Below are positions 32,734 to 43,800 of a DNA stretch of 64,000 nucleotides, piece after piece (within the stretch, counting starts at the first letter, position 1; each line of letters begins with the position of its first letter). The notes beneath the pieces were generated by a model. It was not told the origin of the DNA, made no database searches, and saw nothing but the letters and a program-made list of their open reading frames with translations. Both the position numbers and the translations under genes were made by a program. The stretch is from Antedon mediterranea (lineage: Eukaryota > Echinodermata > Crinoidea > Comatulida > Antedonidae). The DNA lies in assembly GCF_964355755.1 (NCBI RefSeq), contig NC_092677.1:25576101-25640100 (forward strand), written 5' to 3'.

Positions 32734-35732
32734 TCATGTGGTTGGTCGATTTGGTTTTAGGATCAATTTTCCAGTCTGTCGATAGAAAGATATGAAATTA
32801 AGCAAAAGAAAAAACAAAACTTTTCCTCTTTAATGATATTTTATTGCTTTTTAAAAATTTTGAACTGATTGATTGGACAATACTTACATCGTCACATGAC
32901 ATGGTAAAGTCTCCGAGTACTAGTCGGCATCGTGATGTTATACTACATTAAACATTAAGAAAAATATATACATATTATTTGATATCATCACATTATTATG
33001 AAATGTCATTTTTTATTTTAAAACAAAACAAAATGCTAAATTTACAAAATGCATTAATATTAATCAAAAGGATACATTGCTGGGGCAACTACTCTTTTAT
33101 GAATACCAAACAAAAATAGGAGAACCAGCGTCACACAACTAAAGGCAAAGAACGGGTGATTTTGTAGCGATTGCACAAATGACACCTGTTCAAAAGAAAC
33201 AACAATTTATGATAAATATAAAGCGCTTGTGATTCCCTTTCTGGAAAAAAAAAACAAGGTAAAGCTCTGTCTACACTATAAAAAAAATGTGATGTGCCCA
33301 TATATGGACATGATGATGTCATATCACTACCATATTGGGGAACATCACTACCATATTTGGGCACATCACACTTTTTTGTCAAACTAGTTTGATAGTGTAG
33401 AGCTTAAAGATGTATTGTACCTTTAAACACAAAAAAATGAAGGTCAAAATATTCTAAATTTAAAGTGGCCATATCAAAGTAATATTAAAGTTATTCACTT
33501 TATAAAGTCGAAAATTTGAGCCAAAAACAACAAGTTTACGTAATTAACAGGTAAATTAGTTTGATTACATTTCATCTGGAAAATCGTCACGAGCGAAAAG
33601 TAAACAAAGATTTCAAACCATGAGTACGCATTATGCATATGCTAAATTAGGATTGTTTACAACTCGTCACGGTTAAGAAGGTATTTTCACACAGATCATG
33701 AGGAAGTTTTATGATTATGCGTACAGAGAAGCCAAACAAGCGCGTTTCATTATGGGATATGTTTTGATTGAAAACTTTGACTGGAAGTCAAAGTTATTTT
33801 TTAAACAACAAAAAAACATCTGTATTTTAGTTTAATTTTTTTTTTTTCGAAAAATTTTTGGTGATAGTTAATAACTATTATGATACTTCAAAATGACCCA
33901 CCTTTTTTCGAAATCTTTTATTTTTTATTTTTTTGGAATTAGTCAAAGGGACAATACATCTTTAAAGAATGTGTATTTTTGAGAAAGAACCTGGCCTACT
34001 GATGAATACAGCTGATATTGTACCTGTCGAGTGTTTTCATCTTTCAGCCATTGCCAAGCTCCGACAGCTGTACACACGGTAACTACGATTAATAAAACTG
34101 TAAACAAAATAAGGAGAAATTATTATTAACTTAGTAAATACATATTTTTCCTATTGATTTTAAACAAATAATTAATAAAGTGAATTATTATTTATAACAA
34201 TATTATATCTATATAAATTATTATACAGATATTGACTGCTTAGAGGTTAAATATAAGATTTGACATCCCCGAGGGAATAATATTAAGTTCGAGGGAATAT
34301 ATATTTCCCGAAGCGCCAGCTGAGGGAAATATATATTCCCCGAGAACTTAATATCATTCCCGAGGGGATGTCAAATCTTATATTTAACCGATATAAAAGG
34401 CAATATCTGTTATATTATATAGCCAAGAACAAGTCTGCTGGGTTGGGTGAAGCTAGGCTAGGCCTCCTATAGTATTTGTATTGTATTTAAAACAAGCCTG
34501 CCTAGACACCTTACCTTGCGAAGAATAATATACAGATAATTACTAATTAATGATTCCTTGGCAATAAAATATTCACTTAGGCCTAGGTCGTTTAAATTAA
34601 CAGAAGAATTTCCATCAATAAGCCTATTAGTATTAATAATAATATTATCTTCTCTCGATCTTCGAGGAGCCGAATCACCGGATGTTCAGCGCGTACTAGT
34701 TACTAGGTTACTACCGTGAGTATTGACCAATCACAAACGGTGTTTCATCACATTTAGGGTGGACTTATAACAAATGAGGGCGCTATGTATGCATAGCTTA
34801 AATAGTTTAGAAGATTAATTTCTTCAAGCAAATTCCGTGGCCCAGCGGATGAAACGTTGTCTTGCGATGGAGTGACAATTCCACCCGAGTTCAAGATCGA
34901 GTAGATGACTTTTGTTTATTTATCGGCAAACTCGAGTGTTGCACACGAAAATTACACAGTCAATATCATCGTACTCGAGAATTTATATGATTAATGACAG
35001 GGGACACGATTATTACGCGAAAATTACACAGTCAATATCATCGTTCTCGAGGATATATACGATTTACGATCCTCGCAGCGGTAGTCATGTGATGCAGTTT
35101 CAACCAATCACGTTCGCGTATTTACATAGCCTATGTAATATAATGGTTTATTGTCAATTCATGTTGACTTTCATTAATGCATTTCTTGAAGTTATTATTT
35201 TATTTCATGTAGGCCTAGGCCTAGTAAGTAAGTATAGTAGGGCCTAGTAGGTTTACTCTAGGTATAGGTATGAAATGATTCATGATGAAAATACATTTAA
35301 AAAAATAAACTCTTACCTCGCCATTTTCTAGTTGATGGACCAAGAAATGTAATGTATTCAGTTAATCGTCTTTCAAATGCTTTGAGATCTGTTATAAAAA
35401 ACAATAGCCAATACAATCAACAATCAATAATAGAAAGCCAGGCCCATGGGTACCGCCAGCAGAAAGGTCACCAGGAAGGCACCCATCCAATTCCTGTGTC
35501 TCTTTTGCTGAAGGTAGGTCTACTACTACTACTCTAGTACTAGGCCTAGCCTAGCTAGGCCTCTACTATGATGATGCTAGCTAGGCCTAGTAGTAGGTCT
35601 AGCTAGTCCACACCACCAACTCAACTGATTCAAGGCTTACTAGCCTACCTAGTCTTGTAAAATCGGATCCAGATAAGATTAAAGATATTGTTAAACATAT
35701 TTACCTTCAGTCTGTATTTGATCTTTTGACAT
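32734..35732 (-). CDS. CNEP1R1: Nuclear envelope phosphatase-regulatory subunit 1 (TMEM188)
   Basis: Six coding exons on the minus strand: 35732-35705, 35388-35317, 34097-34024, 33185-33076, 32942-32888 and 32775-32734. They give 126 aa (human 125) with every phase consistent. The first coding exon is only 28 bp (MSKDQIQTE). Next comes [16 protein letters not shown], then two membrane helices ([14 protein letters not shown], about 34-47, and [18 protein letters not shown], about 69-86), separated by a short polar loop. [15 protein letters not shown] and [15 protein letters not shown] complete the conserved C-terminal part. In animals and yeast (Spo7) this protein holds the phosphatase CTDNEP1/Nem1 at the nuclear envelope and ER, where the complex dephosphorylates lipin and so controls membrane lipid synthesis. 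Confidence 0.95.
33263..33404. mobile_element. MITE family B with TAA duplication, CNEP1R1 intron 3
   Basis: AGCTCTGTCTACACTATAAA to GATAGTGTAGAGCT, flanked by TAA at 33260-33262 and 33405-33407. The next element (33408) abuts it directly. Confidence 0.86.
33408..33961. mobile_element. MITE-like element with AGATGTATTGTACC ends, TTAA flanks (copy 2)
   Basis: AGATGTATTGTACCTTTAAA at the left and GGGACAATACATCT at the right, with TTAA at 33404-33407 and 33962-33965. It is longer than copy 1 (554 bp) and its inside includes GGTGATAGTTAATAACTATT, shared with copy 1 in diverged form. Confidence 0.65.
34226..34409. mobile_element. Near-perfect palindromic element, CNEP1R1 intron 2
   Basis: CAGATATTG at the left and CAATATCTG at the right enclose long arms (TTAAATATAAGATTTGACAT and its complement, then GAACTTAATATCATTCCCGA and its partner) around a short CGCCAGCTGAGG centre. 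TTATA flanks both ends, but in AT-rich DNA that may be chance. It would form a strong hairpin as RNA or single-stranded DNA. Confidence 0.78.
34946..35088. repeat. 72-bp direct duplication
   Basis: CGAAAATTACACAGTCAATA then TCATCG, CTCGAG and a TATATGAT/TATACGAT word occur twice, 72 bp apart. It lies in intron 2 of CNEP1R1. Confidence 0.7.
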
Positions 35733-37878
35733 TCTGACTATATACAAACGTCAAAATCGGTGCTTTTCATCTAAAATGTCTTTTTCTCTTTCGCTCTCTT
35801 TTTGCTGTGTGATTTGTTTCCGTTGTTGAGGGCGCAATATACATAGGATCTCTGTCGTATTCGATAGTAGGTACCATCTGATTGGTCGAAATAATAGATA
35901 TGACCAATCAACGCACGTGTATTCTGATTCTGATTAGAGAGAGCTGTGTGTGTACGTATCGCGCTGACCATGTACCACGGGGCATACTTATTAATGATTG
36001 GTAAGTTTTTGTCAAATCAGCCTAAATAATGTTTGTAAAATATGACTTTTTTTCATCAAATATACATATTTGTGTATACTAATGACAAATATAAATATTT
36101 ATTTATATAACAGTGTGTTTTTTATTTGATTTCAAGATTATTTTGTGAGTTTTTAAGTTAATTAAGAAAACGCTATCATGATGCGGTTGGTCTAGGCCTC
36201 GCGCCTAGCCGGCCTAGCTAGCCATCGTGTCGCTAGGCAGAGAGGCCTCTGCTGACTGAGCCTTTGTGTGTGTGCGCGAATCATTACGGTGATACATTCT
36301 TGTGTTGATGATTGAAAATGTATACATACGGATTGGATTAATATACTAGGCGTAGGTATATTTAAGTATGGATCGTATTCTTATTAAACTATTTTATTAT
36401 TAATAAAACTAGGCCTAGCCTGGCTAGGCCTAGCCTAGTACTAGTAGGCCTACTTGCAAACAACTGTTAATAAATTAAATGTACAAAAAAAAAATGAATG
36501 AGGTACTGGCCATAAACCTTGTCTAGCTAGCTAGACAGTGGAGTGGACCTTTATAATGGATTAGGCCAAGTTGAGCCACCGCCAGGAAAACGTTATTTTC
36601 TATGAAACGCCAAATGCTAACTTTCGCCGGTGTTCGTTTCTATTTAATAGGCTAGAAGTTCTATTTTTATTAGGGATAACGATGTATATTGAAAAGTTTA
36701 GATATCATGGTTTTTTTTAGTTAGTATATATTATTAAATATTACAATTTAAAGAAATAATTATATGAAAATCTGACTTGTACTGTAGATTCCAAAATATA
36801 AGGTCTAAAACATCACAAAAAATGATCGTTTTTAGCCAAAAATTATGTAAACATGTTGCCAATCCCTCCCCCCCCCCCCCCCCCCCCTCAGGTATGAACT
36901 AGGCCTACTCCATTTTTCGGTAAAATAATTACATAAAATCACCGTTTTTTAGGAATATATTTTGTGTATTAAAATTCAATCAAATATGATACAGTATTAA
37001 AAGATAGTCAATAAAAAATAATAATTATTTAACCTCATTCGAAGAATATCAATACTCTATTAGTCCTCCTGAAAATAAACAACGTGATTTTACGTGGTAC
37101 GCCTATACGCGAGAAAATAATTAATTATGGAGTGCCCTGCATTTTTACCTTGAAAGATTAAAAACAATTAAATTGTTAATGACTACTTTCCATTGCTGTG
37201 CTGTTATGGTGGTTCAAACCAACAAAATTGTAGTAGTAATTATATTATATATTATTTATTTTCATGACACAATAAACATAAGACCATGAACTTATGTACT
37301 AGGACACCGCTCTAATCACTATGCGAAATGTCGTAAAAAATGCACTGGGCGTTTCATAGAAATTACCGGCGGCTCAACTTGTCGGCGGCCCAACTGGTCA
37401 TATGCCTTTATAATGTATACGCTGTGGTTAGGATTCCGGCACTTGGAACTCAACTGCCCATGGTAACACATTCTGACAGACACTGAAACAATCGGCCCTT
37501 CGGCCCTCTAAACCTAAAAAAACATCCCTCTAGCTAGGCAATAACGGTGGGTAAAGACGATGATGGTTATGATGGATAAAGACGATGGTGAATTAATTTA
37601 ACAACATTTTTTTAAATTGATCGAGAATTGAACCTACAAAAACACTAGCCGCAGTACCACACCACTAAGCCAACCAACCAGTCGGAAAAATTGGTGTTAA
37701 ACTTTGTACATGAGGTTATGAAAATGTGATTGACAATCAATCAATTGCGTTAATTCTGCCAGAATCCTAACCACTTTGTAAATTATATGCATACGTTTAT
37801 TTACTAAACATATTTGTGATTTTATTTACTGTACTGCAGATCAAACTTTAACACTTAACTAGGCAAATATTAAAGATC
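35733..37878. other. Divergent intergenic region, CNEP1R1 and NCOA5
   Basis: About 2.1 kb between two head-to-head starts. No coding sequence recognised. It holds TAGGCCTA-rich stretches (36400-36450) and a run of about 22 C at 36869-36891. A splice acceptor TTTACTGTACTGCAG ending at about 37841 shows that NCOA5 has a 5' UTR exon further upstream. Confidence 0.55.
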
Positions 37879-40800
37879 ATGAACTTTGACATCTCGAGCG
37901 AGGAAGGTGCCACAAGCCGAGTCTTTGTTGGTAACCTGAACTCCGACATAACGAGCAAACAAGATTTGACCAACAAATTTAGAGTCTATGGAAAAGTAGT
38001 GGGTAAGAAAGCATTTATTTTTCTTGATTATAAAAGAGTTTGTTATATGATTAGATATCAGAAGATTTTTGTTTCTTTATTTCCATTCACAACAAAAAAC
38101 ATAAACATTCATAAATATTCATTAAAAAAATGAAAGAATGGAAAGGGGGAATCTCTGAAGTACAGCCTATAAGTAGAAACCCCCTGTTACAAAACAGTAG
38201 TGGAGCTGTGGCTTGGTGGTTATGATGCTTTTCTACCAATCTAAGGGTCCTGGGTTCAAGTCCTGTCATATGTCAGGGTTTTTTCTCATGACAATTTACA
38301 ACTCCACTCCCAAAGACTTAATAATAAGTCTTTGTTTATGTAGAGCATCTTGTGTATATGTTTGTCTTGTGAATGGGATTGCCACCTTTGAGAAGGATAG
38401 TGAATGAATTCACTTGTGGTAATCCTTGGCAATTTGCCTAAAATAAGAATTTAAAAAAAATAATAGTATATAAATAGAAATATGAAAAAAGGCACAAGGG
38501 CAAACAAAATGTAATCTTTAAGAAAAAAATGTAAACACTCCTTTTTTTTATCTCAACAACAAAAAACAGATAGTTTTCTCTGAGAGTAAAATGTAATTGT
38601 TAAAAATACCTGTTTTAATCAGAGTATTGCAAAATTAATTTTTATATTTTATTTTAAAAGTTATAGGATTCTTAAGTAACTTAAGAGTCTCGGGTAGATC
38701 ACGCCAAAGTTCAACCCCTTTACTAACTAAACCTAAAGTTTAGTGTATTGTTTTTTGTTGTATAATATTTTTACATACAGGACGAACTTCCTCGACACTA
38801 ATGCACTTGTCAATTGTCCCACTATACAACCCCAGGGAGAGGTGCGTCATGGGTGCATCATTTACTGATCATCATCATGCATCATCTACTAATTACTGAT
38901 GCAGGGGTGCGTCAAAAAACCTAGATGGTGCGTCACATCAATGAACAATGGTGTGTCACATCAATGAACAATGGTGTGTCGATGTCCATCACTTTACCAC
39001 CCACCATATCATAAACAACATGGTCACAGTGTGTCAAAATGGGTGCGTCATGGTGACCTACGTAAGGCGCTGTTTTGACGCACAGGTACGTCATGGTATT
39101 CATAAGGTATGATGCACATCGGACAAATGACGCACCTCTCCCAGGGGTCGTATAGTGGGTCATACAATTGACTATGTGCATTAAGACAGCAAATACAAAA
39201 TATCAAAATTATAATAAATAACATTAACAACAATTATTTTTGTACATAAATTGTTTTAGGTGTTGCTATTCATAAAGGATATGCCTTTGTTCAATTCAAC
39301 TCTGAAAAAGAAGCGCAAGAAGCTGCTAGCAGAGAGACAAACACAATGTACAGGAACAAACGAATAGGTGAGCTCTAATAATAACAGTCAACAGAATAAA
39401 TATACTCCTACTATAATGCACTATGCTCAAAAACTTTGTTCCATAAAGGCTTGAAGACTAAATAAATAAATCACTTTCTGTTTATAAACTAAATCCGAAA
39501 ATCGTATTTATGTCGTCTAAAGCTCTGTCTACACTATCAAACTTTATGTGAATTTGATGTGCCACAAGATGATGTCATATCACTACCATATTTGGGCATA
39601 TCACAAACTAGTTTGATAGTGTAAACAGAGCTTTGTGGTTGTCAAATAAATTGCATGGCTGAAATCAGTATTTATTTATAATGTGTTATTTAGTTGCTCC
39701 TATAATTTAAGTATTATTTTTAAATGTTCAGAATGTAATGTTGCTGCTGATAAGAAAAAGCGACATCAAGATCAAGACAGAAATGACAGAAATAAAAAAT
39801 ATGGCGGCAGGGAACGGGAAAGAGGATCCTCAGATTACAGGTAAAAAACGTTTGATGTTAGCATATAAATTTGAGCACTTTATTAAGTAGTGATATCCCC
39901 AAATATGGTAGTGATATCCCAAAATATGGTAGTGATATCCCCAAGTATGGTAATGATATGCCCAAATATGGTAGTGATATGTCATCATTGTGTCCATATA
40001 TGGGCACATCACATTTGATAGTGTAGACAGATCTATCACTCAATATATCACTAATCAATAATATCTGTAACTGTGAGTGTAATTAAAAGCAGTTTTACTG
40101 TATATATCCATGAATGTGCACTTAGGGTTAGGTTAAGCTTTCAACCATTGATAGCAGTGACCTGAACCTACAGTAATCCTTTATAGGTGTGAAAGTGCAG
40201 TAAGGAGTGAGTGGCCGAGCTGTTAATACACTGGAACTGTAGCCATAACATCGGCAAGGGTATAAGCCTCACTCGCTCCATGGTTCTGGTGGTAGAACAA
40301 GTCTTCTCGGTTAAGGACTATAATCCGTATGGCCAGTGTACACACACATCTAGCTCATGTGCACTTTAAAGAACCTAGTACATCTTTCGAGATGAGTAGG
40401 GAGTTACCCCGGGCTACTAGTACATCACAGCCACTGATTATAACCGGGCCCTCGGGGAGACCAGTCTTTGACTGAAGAGGTTACACAGTATAAATAAATA
40501 ATAAAGAAATATCATAGAATTTATGTTAGAATATTTATGTTATTTGGATGCACCTACAAAATGTAAAATAAAGATTTTAATGTTTTCTTCTTTAGTAATA
40601 GTAGAGATCGTGAGTTTGATCGTTATCAAGAGTTTGACCGTGGTCCAGCTGGGAGACGTGATCGTTCTCCAATACGAGATTCATATGACTCATCATTCAG
40701 AGACCGTGCTCTTCCCCGACGTGATGAACCTGCAAGGTATTTTTCGTTTTTATTTATTTTGAGATATACCAGCCAGAGAGAGCGGTATAGTAATACAAAA

Positions 40801-43800
40801 AGAGTCATCAAAATAGCATGTGACATTTAAAAATTTATATCCATCCAGGAGGGACCGAGATCGTGATCCTTACTACGCTGACGGAATTAGAACAGATTCA
40901 CGTAGGGAACCGACTGATCAGTATGGGAGACGTCCAGGAAGGGATAGGTTCGATTCGATTTTAGATCGAAGGGATCCAGCCTTTCGAGATGATCGGGAAT
41001 TACCTCGGGAAAGAGACGATTACCGGTATTGTTTTAAATATTTTTTTAATAAGAAATTAGATTATTTTTGGAATTGCAGTGAGCTCAGTCGTACACTGCA
41101 GCAAAATGAGAGAGTTGATCAAATATACACCATTGCCTTTAGAATCATTCTTTGATTAAGCGTGGTTCCCACTAGCGACGCAACGCAAGGACGTAACGCA
41201 ACGCAAGTGAATTGACGAATCACAAGCGATGGCTTATTCGCTTGTGATTGCTAACTGTCTATAACTTCGCTTGTCATTGGTTAAAACGCTTGCGTTGCGT
41301 TTACGTCCTTGCGTTACGTTCTAGTGGGAACCAAGCTTTAAGAAAACTAAAGTTAATTGAATAAGGTTAAGGAGGCCTAATTCGATAGTACATGATAAAA
41401 ATTAATCAAAACAGTTTGAACATTCATTAGTACAATATAGTATAAATATTATTTTCTACCTTTCAGAACAATTAGCAGAAGACGATAAATTTTCAGTTTT
41501 TAATTTTGTTTTATTTACTTTATTCTAACACGGTCTTTATTGTTTGTGGATGCGATTCGCTAATCATATACATGACCCTCTAGTCTTCCTTACAGACGAG
41601 ATCCGTATGACAGAGATTACGATCGGCGTCTGCCGCCAGCTCCGGCTCCTCCGCCCGTTGTTGATGAGTTTGAAACTCCAATTGATGCTGAGATATTGGT
41701 GGTTGATAAACAGCAAAGGTGAGACATCATCAATCATTCGCGGTACTATATCAGTGTTCTCCCCAGGCCTTTGAAGCGTCACGGTACCGTGACACTTGGG
41801 TTCTCTACCGTGACGCTTTACGGTCGGCCGTGACGCTTAAAACCTTATCCTTATACGTACCATTTATTTGTATCAACAAAAAAATATATTTATACAGTAT
41901 TTCTTTCACAAGAATATTTCTATAAACTTATTTGATACAAAACGGGTATGCAATGAGCCGAAGCTCTTAAACGCATTACCCTAAAATACTGATATCTAAT
42001 TAGCAAATAAAACAATAAAAGTACAAATAGAAATAAAAAGTAAAAGTAACAAAAGTGAACTCTACATGAGTGAGTATTTATTTATTAATAGTTGTTGTAT
42101 TTCCTTTTTAAATTTTCCGATTTCAGTTTCACACTTTATGTTTTCAGGTAAACGGTTCCAAATATTTGCCCCTCTATAGGCAATACTTCTTTGTCCTATA
42201 TTTGTTCTTTTTAGAGGAATACGGAAATCACTCTTCTTCAGCGTACCATACTCATGTACAGATTCCATTTTTGTAAAAAAAGAGTTAAATGAAACTGGTA
42301 AATTGCCCATACAGAATTGAAACATAAATACAGCAGTGTACTTCTCATACAAGTCAAAAATATTCAATAGGTTTTTGTTATAGAATAAATTTGCTGATGG
42401 ATGCTGATAATGCACTTTAATAATAATAATACCACATTTATATAGCGCCCTTTTCATGAGTAATCATGCTCAAAGGCGCTTTACAAGCATTATTACCTCA
42501 GTATTTTTTGGGATCAAACACGTATGGAAACATACTCCCATAATGCAGCCGGTAACCAGCGCAAAGTTGTGTCTAGATCTAACTGGGTACCCATTTATAC
42601 ACCTGGGTGGAGAGAGGCAACGTAAGTAAAGTATCTTGCCTACGGATACAAGCAATGCGGCAAGAGTTGGATTCGAACCTAGGTCTGACGATCGGTAGTC
42701 TAACGTCCAACACACTGCGCCACACGCCCTTACATATAATTCTGATCGCTATGTATTCTCTATAGCTTCTTGCCCCCGCAATTCCCCAAATAGTTATTGC
42801 ATATAATTATTATGTGAGGTAAAATTAATGAGTTGTACATTATTAACAAAACATCTGATTGAACAATATAATTTAAGTTTGTTCATTAAGCGTGGTTCCC
42901 ACTAGCGATGTAACGCAAGGACGCAACGCAAGTGAATTGACCAATCACAAGCGATGGCGTATTCGCTTGTGATTGCTAACTGTCTATAACTTCGCTTGTC
43001 ATTGGTTAAAACGCTTGCGTTGCGTTTACGTCCTTGCGTTACGTTCTAGTGGGAACCAAGCTTTACACCAATGACCCTTGCAATTTTCATAGTAATGGTA
43101 TCTATGTGATCATGAAATGTTACAAACTCATCAAGAATGACACCTGAACTTAATTTTACTAACTCTTTCAATTTCAACATCATTAATAAATAAAGTATAG
43201 TTATTGGTATCTTTTTTCTTATACATGCTTCTAAATTCGATAAACTTGGTCTTCTTTGTATTCAGACTTTGTTTGCAGTAAACCAATTTCTTAATTTACT
43301 TAATTCTGTATTTAAAGTGTTAATTAAAAGGTTTATATCTTTGTGCTTAAAAAATACGTTAGTATCGTCAGCAAAAATGACAAATTCTAAATATTTACTA
43401 CTTTCAACAATGTCATTTGTATAAATTATAAATTTATTAATTAATGACTTAACTTATTGATTATTAATTAATAACTGAACTTATTGATTATTAAGCAATA
43501 ACTGAATTTATTGATTATTAATCAATAAGTAAACTTATTGAGTGCAACAACCAAAATTTAACCTGATTTTCAAATGTTTGGAAGAAGGAAAACTTGATAT
43601 GCTCATAGTTTTTTAAAAGGCATACCATTTATCTTTAGAGCATATGCTGAGATTGTGGAACGGCGCCTCAAGGAGCAGGCTTTAAGTGTTGGAATGATAT
43701 TCATCAGTCAGGAACTGACGTTGGCCAAGGCCATGGAAGATGTCACTCGTCGGGATGTCCTGTATGCTGTTGTCGTAACTAGCCAACATGAACTACATCG

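Larger units (their letters stand above)
42062..43440 (-). mobile_element. Decayed LINE reverse transcriptase carrying two nested insertions, NCOA5 intron 6
   Basis: The minus strand from 43440 to 43070 encodes a reverse-transcriptase fragment with the catalytic FADDTNVF, then LRNWFTANK and SSGVILDEFVTFHDHI. After a MITE (42889-43062) and a stretch with YNSLILPH and GNCGGKKL comes a SINE (42425-42730). The C-terminal part then follows (42424-42062) with AYRGANIWNRLPENIK and a stop at about 42065. Frames shift and stops occur, so it is dead. The order of motifs fits a CR1/L2 or Rex-like LINE. Confidence 0.82.

Noticed and set aside
34836-34910. Possible tRNA-derived SINE (TGGCCCAGCGGATGAAACG and GAGTTCAAGATCG)
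   Set aside because: The boxes are weak, no cloverleaf forms and no second copy was seen in the window.
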